Shown piece by piece: positions 1 through 8,566 of a stretch of DNA of 64,000 bases. The stretch's first letter is position 1. Each line of letters opens with the position of its first letter. The DNA is from Pseudomonadota bacterium. Its GTDB lineage: Bacteria; Pseudomonadota; Gammaproteobacteria; Burkholderiales; Burkholderiaceae_C. The translations under genes and the position numbers were made by a program. The notes under the pieces are model-generated. The model had not been told where the DNA came from. It saw only the letters and a program-made list of their open reading frames with translations, and did not search any database. Location: contig JAUNUR010000006.1 in NCBI GenBank assembly GCA_030538085.1, forward strand, positions 1 to 64,000, in the 5' to 3' direction.

Positions 1-81
1 GCCGCAATGACGGGATGAGGTGAAGGCATTACATAGGCTTGTCCTGAATGACGAAGCTCTCTCAAGAAAACGTTTTGTAAA

Positions 82-615
<534 letters not shown>

Positions 616-819
616 ATTTTGACGTGGCACGAAAAAAATGCCGCGAACGCCAAGCGCGCTCATCAACCCACTGGCCAACACCCAGCGGCGGCGCTGAAGC
701 GGCAGTCGGCACATGCAACAACTCCACACGGATTTCATGCAGCGCCAATAAAAATGTCATCACAAATCACTAGGGTACGTGCACCGCCCGCGTTGGCGGT
801 TTTCCAAAGGTAGTCCCTG

Positions 820-1665
820 GTGGTTCGCGCTCCTTCCCTTGCCACGCTTCTTGGCGTGTTCGTGATTTCCTCCCTCCTGATCGCGTCCGGCCTGCTGCTG
901 ACCGGGCAGCCTCTGAACACCACGTGGTTCGTGTGGATCAATGCAGGGCCAATGACAGCACACGCGCTGGCCGTCCACCTGACGCTGCTGGGCAGCGGCT
1001 ACGTGGTGATCCTGCTGATGCTGGCTCTGGACCGGGGTCACGGCGTGGGGCCGGCACTGGCCTTGCGCACGGTGCTGATCGGCGCCGTGTTGACCCGCGT
1101 GGGCAAGGCGGCACTGGCCGAGCCGCGCCCGCTGCAAGTGCTGGGCGCCGATGTGGTTCAGGTGGTTGGCTTGCCCCTAGCGGGCTCCAACGCCATGCCG
1201 TCGGGGCATACGCTGACGGCCTTCGCCGGGGCGCTGGCCTTGTGGTGGATCTGGCGATCAACGTCGAACAACAGCCGCGGCGGCGCCCCTGCCTTGCTGA
1301 TGCTTGTCATGGGCTTGGCCACGGGCGTGGCCTGGTCGCGCATGGCCGTGGGCGCCCATTGGCCCGCTGACGTGCTGGCCGGCGCGGGCTGCGGCTTGCT
1401 GACGGCGACCCTGGCGGCGCTGTGGGAGCGCCACGGCCAATGGGCGCGCGTCTTGCGCCAGCGCCTGGCGCAGTGCATGGTGGCCTTGCTGGAGATCGCG
1501 ATCGCGGCGGTCTGGCTCAGCCTGGATCTGCATGAGCCCGGCACACAAACGCTGCAATTGTTCGTGGGCGCCATCGGCCTGACCAGCGGCGCGTGGCGTC
1601 TATGGCGCCACATGCAACCGGCGTCCGCCGCACGCCCGGCTCAAGACCGCATTGCCGCCCTATGA
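820..1665 (+). CDS. PAP2 family phosphatase (membrane)
   Basis: This 281-residue integral membrane protein carries the three PAP2 phosphatase motifs: K96-x6-RP (ending EPRP at 101-104), PSGH at 127-130, and SR-x5-H with H180 followed by D184. Hydrophobic segments surround them and continue to the C-terminus. The family removes phosphate from lipid pyrophosphates such as undecaprenyl-PP, or from phosphatidic acid. It starts at a GTG at 820, with an AAAGG ribosome site about 9 bases upstream. Its TGA overlaps the ATG of the glycosyltransferase gene (ATGA at 1662-1665), so the two are probably translationally coupled and may act on the same lipid carrier. That shared role is inference. Confidence 0.88.
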   Translation: MVRAPSLATLLGVFVISSLLIASGLLLTGQPLNTTWFVWINAGPMTAHALAVHLTLLGSGYVVILLMLALDRGHGVGPALALRTVLIGAVLTRVGKAALAEPRPLQVLGADVVQVVGLPLAGSNAMPSGHTLTAFAGALALWWIWRSTSNNSRGGAPALLMLVMGLATGVAWSRMAVGAHWPADVLAGAGCGLLTATLAALWERHGQWARVLRQRLAQCMVALLEIAIAAVWLSLDLHEPGTQTLQLFVGAIGLTSGAWRLWRHMQPASAARPAQDRIAAL

Positions 1666-3266
1666 GCGGCCCTCTTCCACTGACCACCGCTCCCCTGTCC
1701 ACGCACACCACCAATGCACCCCGGTCAGCAGCGTGCTGGCCCACGCCCGCGTTCTGGCTGCTGCTGGCGCTGCCACTGCTGCTGGGCCTGGGCAGCTACC
1801 CGTTGTTCGACGTGGATGAAGGCGCTTTTTCGGCGGCCACCTGGGCCATGCTGGACAGCGGCGACTGGGGCCACACCACGCTCAACGGCGCACCGCGCTT
1901 CGACAAACCAATCCTGGTGTACTGGCTGCAGGCCGCCAGCGTAGCCCTGCTGGGGCTGAACGAATGGGCGCTGCGGCTGCCATCCGCGCTGTGCACCTGG
2001 GCCGCGGCGCTGGCGGCGGGGCGCTTCGTCGCCCAGCGCGGCGGCGCGCGCGCCGGACAACTGACGGCGCTGGTGCTGGTCACTGCCTTCGGCCCCTGGG
2101 CCATGGCGCACGCGGCCACGGCTGACGCGCTGCTTAACCTGCTGCTGATGCTGACCGCGCTCGATGTATGGCGCCACCTGGAAAGCGGCCAGCGCGCCCC
2201 ACTGCGCCGCGCCGCCGTGTGGGTCGGCCTGGGCCTGCTGACCAAGGGGCCCATCGCCGTGCTGGTGCCCGGCGCCGCGCTCGGCCTGTGGGTGCTGACG
2301 CGGCGCGACTGGCCCGCGCTGCGCCGCGTGCTGGGCGACCCCATCGCCTGGCTGCTGGTGCTGGCGGTGGCCGCACCCTGGTATGCGTACGCGCTGCACC
2401 GGCACGGCATGGACTTCATCGCCGGCTTCATCCTCAAGCACAACGTGGGCCGCTTCACCGGGCCGATGGAAGGGCACGGCGGCAGCCTGCTGTATTACGT
2501 GCTCATCGTGCCGCTGCTGTGGCTGCCATGGACGCCGCTGTGGGCCAGCCTGTTGCCGCGCTGGCGCGCGCTGTGGTGCGATGCGCAAATGCGCTTCTGG
2601 CTGTGCTGGGCGGGCTTCGTCCTCGTGTTCTTCAGCCTGTCCGGCACCAAGCTGCCGCACTACAGCCTGTACGCGGGGCCGGGCCTGCTGATGCTGACCG
2701 GCTGGGCGCTGGCACGGGCCGAGCCGGGCCGCGCGCCGCGCACCGCCCTGTGGATCGCTCTGGCGCTGCTGGTGGCGGGGCTGGGCGGCGTGCCCTGGCT
2801 GCTGCAATCGGGCGCGCTGCCCATCGACGACACGCTGTACGCCGCGCTGCTGCACGGCGCGCCGGCGCCAGTCGTTGTGCTGGCCGTCGCCGCCGCGCTG
2901 CTGGCGGCCATTGGCGCGCTGGCGCTGTGGGCGGGCCAGCCGTTCAGCACGCGCTTCGCCGCCGCTGCCTGGCTGGTGGCCGTGGCGCACGGCCTGTTCG
3001 CCACGCCCTGGCTCGGCGATGCGCTGCAAGGCCCCATCAAGCGCAGCGCCATCGCCGCGCGCGCCGCGGCGGGCGATGCGCCGGTGGTGCAATGGAACGT
3101 ATCGTGGCCCAGCTCCGGCGTGTACCTGAACCGCGTGGTGCCGGCGCGCGAGCCGCAACCGGGCGAGCTGGCCATCACCCGCGTGGACCGGCTACCGTCC
3201 GGTGTGCCCGTCACCGTGCTGCGGCAAGAAAACGGCGTGGCGCTGGTGCGGCGCGAGGCGCCCTGA
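1662..3266 (+). CDS. ArnT-like / PMT family lipid-linked glycosyltransferase
   Basis: This protein of about 534 residues has many hydrophobic helices and the GT-C signature of ArnT/PMT enzymes: a D-x-D-E-G motif at 50-54 in the first periplasmic loop, then SGDW and RFDKPILVYW at 79-88. Relatives transfer a sugar (L-Ara4N in ArnT) from undecaprenyl phosphate to lipid A or another envelope acceptor. Substrate cannot be assigned here and no arn biosynthesis genes are in the window. The ATG at 1662 overlaps the PAP2 stop; an upstream in-frame start at 1593 would add 23 residues inside the PAP2 gene. The TGA at 3264-3266 coincides with the start of a dispersed short repeat. Confidence 0.85.
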   Translation: MSGPLPLTTAPLSTHTTNAPRSAACWPTPAFWLLLALPLLLGLGSYPLFDVDEGAFSAATWAMLDSGDWGHTTLNGAPRFDKPILVYWLQAASVALLGLNEWALRLPSALCTWAAALAAGRFVAQRGGARAGQLTALVLVTAFGPWAMAHAATADALLNLLLMLTALDVWRHLESGQRAPLRRAAVWVGLGLLTKGPIAVLVPGAALGLWVLTRRDWPALRRVLGDPIAWLLVLAVAAPWYAYALHRHGMDFIAGFILKHNVGRFTGPMEGHGGSLLYYVLIVPLLWLPWTPLWASLLPRWRALWCDAQMRFWLCWAGFVLVFFSLSGTKLPHYSLYAGPGLLMLTGWALARAEPGRAPRTALWIALALLVAGLGGVPWLLQSGALPIDDTLYAALLHGAPAPVVVLAVAAALLAAIGALALWAGQPFSTRFAAAAWLVAVAHGLFATPWLGDALQGPIKRSAIAARAAAGDAPVVQWNVSWPSSGVYLNRVVPAREPQPGELAITRVDRLPSGVPVTVLRQENGVALVRREAP

Positions 3267-3335
3267 AATTCAAGACGAATCGGGCTTCAGTCCTAGCTCA
3301 GAAAGCGCGAGCTGCTATGGATTTTGAAGAATCAG
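3262..3335 (-). repeat. Comamonad short intergenic element, copy 1
   Basis: On the minus strand this reads 'atagcagctcgcgctttc ... cccgattcgtcttgaa', matching the copy at 24270-24336 over most of its length. Its distal end, TGAAATTCAAG, begins exactly at the TGA stop of the ArnT-like gene. Confidence 0.7.
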
Positions 3336-3436
3336 CCTTGACCGCGATGGCACCAGCGGATGACGGCGACGCCAAGATGGGGCGTGAATCATGATCTGGC
3401 CCCATCTTCCTTATCCGACTGCATTGGCTCTGACTC

Positions 3437-3880
3437 CTACCGGTCGCTCGCCTTCAGGTATTGAATCGCGCTCTCGAGTTCACAAACACGCTGCTTCAGC
3501 ATCTCTCTCGACCAGTCCCCCACAATCACAGGTGCGCGTGTGCCATCCTGCGCGAGCATTGATTGCGACCAGACGAATTGGAAGTGTGTCTCCCGAAATT
3601 TCAGCCATTCTCGTTGAGCCTCAATGAGCAATTTCCGGTCAGTGGTGGAGACTTTCGACTGGAGCGTCTGATACGCGGCATTGAGTCGCTTATCCCAAGC
3701 CTCGTACGCGCGCCCCTGCGCGTCGCGCATTTCTGAGGTAACGCCGCCAGACTTCTCCAAGTCTTGTTCCAGCACCAGATCAATCGGGTCGGGCTTGTCG
3801 CCCCAGCAGAACGGCGGCGGTGCCGCGCCAACGCAAGTACAGGCCGAAATCGAAGCAATTGCAAGGAAGCGTCGAAACAT
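3437..3880 (-). CDS. LprI-like (DUF1311) exported protein
   Basis: The protein has about 147 residues: an N-terminal signal peptide (MFRRFLAIASISAC... to about residue 20), then a region with the spacing of the lysozyme-inhibitor LprI / DUF1311 family (DAQGRAYEAWDKRLNAAYQ... QREWLKFRE). DUF1311 proteins are small periplasmic helical proteins; some inhibit lysozyme, most have no known role. I chose the ATG at 3880 because it gives a clean signal peptide and has a GGGGTG ribosome site upstream; the longer open frame to 3994 has no such support. A Cys is present near the cleavage site but not in a clear lipobox. Confidence 0.8.
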   Translation of the reverse strand: MFRRFLAIASISACTCVGAAPPPFCWGDKPDPIDLVLEQDLEKSGGVTSEMRDAQGRAYEAWDKRLNAAYQTLQSKVSTTDRKLLIEAQREWLKFRETHFQFVWSQSMLAQDGTRAPVIVGDWSREMLKQRVCELESAIQYLKASDR

Positions 3881-3944
3881 GACATACACCCCAGGTGTAA
3901 CGAATCGAATGGAAGGAACTTCACCGGCCCGAGGTGCCTGCTGT

Positions 3945-4082
3945 GTTGCGGAGTTCGGCATCAAAGTGCCACGATGGGAAGTACAGTTTTTCATCGACCA
4001 CCTTCAAGAGGGAGAAAGTCCATGCGCATTGTCACCATCGGCATCGACCTCACCAAGAACCAGTTCGCCATCCACCGTCATT
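3945..4082 (+). pseudogene. Remnant of an IS110/IS1111-type transposase (5' end only)
   Basis: From ATG 4022 the frame reads MRIVTIGIDLTKNQFAIHR, the start of an IS110-family DEDD transposase, and compares well with MNISTLGIDLAKNVFQLHG of the intact element at 40409-41455. Homology stops after about 20 codons. The leader also resembles the intact element: 'cggcatcaaagtgcca' (near 3957) against 'cggcatcgaagtgcca', and 'tcatcgaccacctt' against 'tcatcaaccacctc'. So this is the left end of a related but different IS. The rest (4083-4235) shows nothing I recognise. Confidence 0.7.
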
Positions 4083-4235
4083 GGGGTCACGTAACTGAGG
4101 GGCAAATCACGGTTTCATGCAACTGAAACGAGGCGCCGAACAACGACTTTGCGCTGCATCACGGCCAAGACCACTCCCACAAAAAAAGCACGCTACCCCT
4201 TGCCTAACAAGGGCTGAAAGCTACCAAAATCATAG

Positions 4236-4961
4236 TCATGCAACGTATTCGTCCGCCGCGATGCGCCCCGCCTCCACCGTCAGGCGGCGCTGGCACAGGG
4301 CGGCGATGGCGCGGTCGTGGGTGACCAGCACCAGCGTGGTGCCCTGCTCGCGGTTCAGGTCGAACATCAGTTCCATCACCTTCTCGCCGGTAGCGAAGTC
4401 GAGACTGCCCGTGGGCTCGTCGGCCAGCAGCACCGACGGATGCACCACGAAGGCGCGCGCCAGCGCCACGCGCTGCTGCTCGCCACCCGACAGCACCTTG
4501 GGGTAGTGGCCCAGGCGCTCGGCCAGGCCCACGCGCTTGAGCATCTCGGTGGCGGCGGCGCGCGCATCGCGCCGACCAGCCAGCTCCAGCGGCAGCATCA
4601 CGTTTTCCAGCGCCGTCAGGTTGCCCATGAGCTGGAAGCTCTGAAACACGAAACCCACCTTGCGCGCGCGCAACGCGGCACGCTCGTCCTCGCCGACAGC
4701 GAACAAATCCTCGCCATCCAGGCGAACTGTTCCGCGCGTGGGAGTATCCAAACCGGCAATGATCGACAGCAGCGTGCTCTTGCCCGAGCCCGAGGCGCCG
4801 ACGATGGCCACCGTCTCGCGCGGGGCCAGGCTGAAGTGGATATCGCGCAGAATATCCAGCGTGCCGGTGGAGTCGGTGACCGATTTGAAGACATGCTCCA
4901 CCGCGATGATGGGGGAGCGCGATGCGTCGGGCGGCATGCCGCCGGGCTTGGTTTCCGTCAT
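4236..4961 (-). CDS. LolD/YbbA-like ABC transporter ATP-binding protein
   Basis: This ATPase of about 241 residues has Walker A GASGSGKST at 55-63, a Q-loop near FVFQSFQLM (105-112), signature LSGGEQQR at 157-164, Walker B VLLADEP at 177-183 and the switch His at 215. The sequence is of the MacB/LolD/YbbA type, which pairs with FtsX-like permeases in lipoprotein release or export. No permease gene is adjacent. It is divergent from tesA with only about 15 bases between the two chosen starts, the same tesA/ybbA pairing as in E. coli. ATG 4961 is preferred; a GTG at 4991 would overlap tesA. Confidence 0.87.
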   Translation of the reverse strand: MTETKPGGMPPDASRSPIIAVEHVFKSVTDSTGTLDILRDIHFSLAPRETVAIVGASGSGKSTLLSIIAGLDTPTRGTVRLDGEDLFAVGEDERAALRARKVGFVFQSFQLMGNLTALENVMLPLELAGRRDARAAATEMLKRVGLAERLGHYPKVLSGGEQQRVALARAFVVHPSVLLADEPTGSLDFATGEKVMELMFDLNREQGTTLVLVTHDRAIAALCQRRLTVEAGRIAADEYVA

Positions 4962-4976
4962 TGAAAGGCTGTTTTC

Positions 4977-5627
4977 TTGAATCGACGTCACTTTATCCGT
5001 TCCAGCGCCGCAACCCTGGCGCTCGGGCTTTTGGCCAGCACGGCGGCATTGGCCGCCGGCACGCCCACCATCCTGGTGGTGGGCGATTCACTGAGCGCCG
5101 AATACGGCATCGCCCGCGGCACCGGCTGGGTGGCACTGCTGGAGAAGAAGCTCGCCACTGAGAAGATCGCCGCCAAGGTGGTCAACGCCAGCATCTCGGG
5201 CGACACCACGGCCGGCGGGCGTTCGCGCCTGCCCGCGTTGCTGAAAGCGCACCAACCCGCCATCGTGGTGATCGAGCTGGGCAGCAACGACGCGCTGCGC
5301 GGCCTGTCGCTCGACATGACCGCCGCCAACCTGACGGCCATGACGCAGGCCGCGCAAAAAGCCGGCGCCCAGGTGCTGCTGGCCGGCATGCAGATGCCAC
5401 CCAACTACGGCGCCGACTACGGCCAGCGCTTCTTCGGGCTGTACCCGCAGGTCGCCAAGGCGCAGAACGCGGCGCTGGTGCCCTTCTTCCTGAAGGGCGT
5501 GGCCGACCGCGACAACGCGCTGGAGCTGTTCCAGAAAGACCGCATCCACCCCACGGCCGAGGCACACCCCATCATCCTGGGCAACATGTGGCCCGAACTG
5601 AGCAAGTTGCTGAAAAAAACCAAGTGA
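4977..5627 (+). CDS. tesA: Arylesterase / acyl-CoA thioesterase I (SGNH hydrolase)
   Basis: This 216-residue SGNH hydrolase has block I GDSLS at 36-40 (nucleophile S38), block II around SGDTTAGG at 74-81, block III GSND at 102-105, and the D-x-x-H pair at 188-191 (DRIH). It hydrolyses thioesters and arylesters and is expected in the periplasm. Translation appears to begin at a TTG (4977); the next ATG is deep inside the domain. The N-terminus, NRRHFIRS followed by a hydrophobic stretch ending ALAAG, looks like a twin-arginine signal rather than a plain Sec signal. Its TGA overlaps the GTG of mnmH. Confidence 0.9.
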   Translation: MNRRHFIRSSAATLALGLLASTAALAAGTPTILVVGDSLSAEYGIARGTGWVALLEKKLATEKIAAKVVNASISGDTTAGGRSRLPALLKAHQPAIVVIELGSNDALRGLSLDMTAANLTAMTQAAQKAGAQVLLAGMQMPPNYGADYGQRFFGLYPQVAKAQNAALVPFFLKGVADRDNALELFQKDRIHPTAEAHPIILGNMWPELSKLLKKTK

Positions 5628-6709
5628 GTGTTCACCCCATCGCCGCCGCCGACGCGCTGACACGCCTGCACGAATTCAGCGCCGTCATCGACGCGCGCAG
5701 CGAGAGCGAATACGCGCTCGACCGCCTGCCCGGCGCCATCAACTGGCCGAGCCTGAACGACGAGCAGCGCGCCCGCGTCGGCACGCTGTACAAGCAGGTC
5801 AACCCGTTCGAGGCGCGCAAGCTGGGCGCCGCGCTGGTGGCGCGCAACATCGCCGCCCACATCGAGCGCGAGGCCATGGACAAACCCAAGAGCTGGCAGC
5901 CGCTGGTGTACTGCTGGCGCGGCGGCCAGCGCAGCGGCGCGCTGTCGCTGGTGCTGGGGCAGATCGGCTTTCGGGTGACGATCATCGAAGGTGGCTACAA
6001 GGCCTTTCGCAACGCCATGCTGGCCGATTTGCCGGCGCAGGCGCGGCGCCTGCACTACCGCGTGGTGTGCGGGCCAACCGGCTCGGGTAAGACGCGCCTG
6101 TTGCACGCGCTGCAGGGTGCCGGTGCGCAGGTGCTCGACCTGGAAGGGCTGGCGCACCACCGCGCCTCGGTGCTGGGGCTGATTCCCGGCCAGCCGCAGC
6201 CGTCGCAAAAGCAGTTCGAGATGCGCGTGTGGAATGCCCTGCGCCACTTCGACGCTGAGCGCCCGGTGTACGTCGAGGCCGAGAGCAAGAAGGTCGGCAA
6301 CTGCACCGTGCCCGATGCGCTGATGGACATGATGCGCGCCAGCCCCTGCCTGCGCGTGGATCTGTCCGACGACGAGCGCGTGGCGCTGCTGCTGGAGGAC
6401 TACCCCTTCTTCGTCACCGACGCCGATTTCTTCTGCCGCCGGCTCGATACGCTGGTCACGCTGCGCGGGCGGGCGGTAATCAGCGAATGGAAGGCACTGG
6501 TGGCGGCTGGTCAGACCGAAGCGGTGGTGCGCGATCTGCTGGCCGTGCACTACGACCCGGGTTACGACACGTCCACGCGGCGCAACTTCGCGCGCTTCGA
6601 TCAGGCGGTGCCGGTGGTCTTGGCCAACCGATCACCCCAGACGCTGGCGGCGGCAAGCGCGGCGATCTTGAGGCTTGAGCTTGAGGATGGGGTGACGACC
6701 GCCGCGTGA
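5624..6709 (+). CDS. mnmH: tRNA 2-selenouridine/geranyl-2-thiouridine synthase
   Basis: This protein of about 361 residues combines an N-terminal rhodanese domain with catalytic C97 in YCWRGGQRSG and a C-terminal P-loop domain (GPTGSGKT at 150-157). MnmH (SelU) converts 2-thiouridine at the tRNA wobble position to 2-selenouridine, via a geranylated intermediate, using selenophosphate from SelD. selD is not in the window. The start is GTG 5624, overlapping the TGA of tesA (GTGA); an ATG at 5588 would add 12 residues inside tesA. A MITE-like repeat begins about 9 bases after its stop. Confidence 0.93.
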   Translation: MSVHPIAAADALTRLHEFSAVIDARSESEYALDRLPGAINWPSLNDEQRARVGTLYKQVNPFEARKLGAALVARNIAAHIEREAMDKPKSWQPLVYCWRGGQRSGALSLVLGQIGFRVTIIEGGYKAFRNAMLADLPAQARRLHYRVVCGPTGSGKTRLLHALQGAGAQVLDLEGLAHHRASVLGLIPGQPQPSQKQFEMRVWNALRHFDAERPVYVEAESKKVGNCTVPDALMDMMRASPCLRVDLSDDERVALLLEDYPFFVTDADFFCRRLDTLVTLRGRAVISEWKALVAAGQTEAVVRDLLAVHYDPGYDTSTRRNFARFDQAVPVVLANRSPQTLAAASAAILRLELEDGVTTAA

Positions 6710-6718
6710 CGCGCGGCA

Positions 6719-6984
6719 TTCAACCTAGAAACGGCAGTTGGATGTGCCCGAGCGTGCCGTGATGGGCGTGCCAGGCAAGACGCGAGGACGCGGCAGGCTC
6801 GTGCCTGCGAGGACGAGCAACGCGGCTTGGGCAGCGAGCCAGCGCGGTGCGATCGGGTGCATAGCGCGCTCACCCAACAGGTGAACCTGATCGAAGCTGT
6901 GAAAGTCAGTGCTCATGCCAATTGTCCAAGGATGGCGAGCGGTCAACTGCCGTTTCTAGGTTCAACTGCCGTTTCTAGGTTGAA
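6719..6984. mobile_element. MITE-like repeat with 22-bp terminal inverted repeats, copy 1
   Basis: The left end (6719-6740, ttcaacctagaaacggcag...) is the exact inverted complement of the right end (6963-6984). The right terminal sequence occurs twice in tandem (6944-6962 and 6963-6982). The body has a hairpin gcaggc-tcgt-gcctgc and is about 90% like the copy at 45509-45818. There is no transposase gene and no clear target duplication. It fills most of the gap between mnmH and the next gene. Confidence 0.8.
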
Positions 6985-7065
6985 AATCTCCATGGGTTCA
7001 AGCCCCATCAGGCTGAAGCCACCCAGCAGGTGGCGCAGGGCGCTATCGCATCAAGAGCAACCGCG

Positions 7066-7269
7066 TCAATCACCACCACCGTCGCCACCGCCATCGCCGC
7101 CGTCAGTGGCATCGGCGGCATCATTTTCCAGCTCGGGGTTGTAGGCTGCGTCGCCCTCGCCGGCCGGGTTGGACTTGCGCTCGGCCTTCTGGCGCGCTTT
7201 CTCTTCTTTCTTGCGTTTTTTCTCCAGCTCGCGCTGGCGTTTCTCGTAACCGTAATTGGGGGTTGCCAA
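7066..7269 (-). CDS. Small conserved Lys/Glu-rich protein
   Basis: This 67-residue protein begins at a TTG (7269) with a strong AAGGAG site 8 bases upstream, which decides the start. It has a highly charged helix (EKRQRELEKKRKKEEKARQ), then an acidic, Gly/Asp-rich tail ending GGDGGGD. I recall short proteins with the start ATPNYGYEKRQREL in Comamonadaceae and relatives; no function is known to me. The low-complexity tail suggests a disordered region, perhaps RNA- or ribosome-associated, but that is only a guess. Confidence 0.75.
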   Translation of the reverse strand: MATPNYGYEKRQRELEKKRKKEEKARQKAERKSNPAGEGDAAYNPELENDAADATDGGDGGGDGGGD

Positions 7270-7381
7270 ACCGTGATCTCCTTCGTGGTTCCAGCCCACT
7301 GTAGCAGGCGCTGCCCTGGCTCTTGCCCGGCCCCACGCAGCCCGGCCAAGGGCGATCAGCCAGCTTCTATCGCGCAGGCAC

Positions 7382-8410
7382 CTATTCCGGCTGGCGCCAC
7401 ATGCGCTGCCACACCTGCCGCCAGGCGGCGCCGATGCCTTCGCGCGAGAGCGCCGCGCCCTCGCCCACCGCCGCGCGGGCCGGCGGCATGGCCTGCCACG
7501 TTCCACCCTGCCGCCGCGCCACGGCGAAGTTGAAGCTGTAGGCCGGCTCCAGCCCCATGCGCAGGTCGCTCAGCACCAGCACGTCGCCCTGCTGGCGTGC
7601 GCGCATGAAGCCGCCGTTGAACCACGTCAGCCGCCGCACCGCCGGCAGGTGCTCCGCCGCCTGCAGTGCGGCTACATCGGTGACGTGCGGCGCAAAGCGC
7701 ATTGGCCCGTGGTCGGCCACCACCGAGCGGTCGCCGATCAGATAACCATCAGGCGTCATCACCACCACGCGGTACAGCAACGTGTTGAACGGCGTGGCAA
7801 CCGAAAAGCGCGGCGCATCGGCCAGGCCCATGGTGGCCAGCGTGGCGGCCGCGGCGCGCTCCACCATGCCCTTGGCCAGCACCGACCAGCCGAGGTAGGC
7901 CGTGGACACCACCAGCCCCGCCACCAGAACGCGCTGCGCCAGCCGCCGCTCACGCGCCAGCCAGGCCACGATGCAGGCCAGCAGCAGCCACACGGTGTAG
8001 AGCGGATCGATGATGAACACCGTGGACCACCAGGTGGGCTGCACCGGCAGCGGCCAGAACAGCTGCGTGCCGTACGAGGTGAAGGCGTCCAGCAGCGGGT
8101 GCGTGATGAGCACCGTCATGATGGCCCACAGCCAGCGCCGCGGCGCCTGCGCCACGCGCCCGCCGCGCTGGCGGAACGCCCACCAGATGAACCACGCCAC
8201 GAAGGGCAGCACGAACAGCGAATGCGAAGCACCGCGGTGCAGCGTCATCAGCGCAATCGGATCGCTGGTGAAGCGCGTGATGACCAGCCCATCCAGATCG
8301 GGCAAGGTGCCCAGCGCCGCGCCCGCCAGCAGCGCCGCGCGGCGGTGGGCCGGCGGCGCAATGGCGGCGGCCACGGCGCCGCCGAGAACGATTTGTGAGA
8401 GTGAATCCAT
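7382..8410 (-). CDS. YdjM/DUF457-type membrane-bound metal-dependent hydrolase
   Basis: The protein has 342 residues. The N-terminal half matches the YdjM-like inner-membrane hydrolase family: DSLSQIVLGGAVAAAI, then DLDG, HRGASHSLF (near residues 58-66) and THPLLDAFTSYGTQLFWP (about 103-120), which carry the conserved His and Asp residues. Four or more membrane helices lie between them. The C-terminal 150 residues are soluble and lack a recognised domain. Substrate is unknown for the family. It is transcribed towards the small Lys/Glu-rich gene, with about 110 bases between. Confidence 0.85.
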   Translation of the reverse strand: MDSLSQIVLGGAVAAAIAPPAHRRAALLAGAALGTLPDLDGLVITRFTSDPIALMTLHRGASHSLFVLPFVAWFIWWAFRQRGGRVAQAPRRWLWAIMTVLITHPLLDAFTSYGTQLFWPLPVQPTWWSTVFIIDPLYTVWLLLACIVAWLARERRLAQRVLVAGLVVSTAYLGWSVLAKGMVERAAAATLATMGLADAPRFSVATPFNTLLYRVVVMTPDGYLIGDRSVVADHGPMRFAPHVTDVAALQAAEHLPAVRRLTWFNGGFMRARQQGDVLVLSDLRMGLEPAYSFNFAVARRQGGTWQAMPPARAAVGEGAALSREGIGAAWRQVWQRMWRQPE

Positions 8411-8566
8411 TGCTGATCGTTGACTGTGCGTGGGTCGGGCTCGAGCCTGTGCACGCTACTTGTGGAGGTGTGAACAGGCCCCGGTGTGCTGTCCCGCAAA
8501 TAGCTTGCATCTGAAATCGCACCTTCGCCTGCGTGGCGGCGTTGCAAACCCTCGCATACGACTAAC

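Noticed and set aside
2168..3394. 408-residue frame overlapping the ArnT-like gene
   Set aside because: Arg/Ala-rich shadow of a membrane protein gene, with no start or ribosome site support.
4083..4235. Possible small RNA or attachment site next to the IS remnant
   Set aside because: No stem-loop with a T-run and no repeat of flanking sequence was found.
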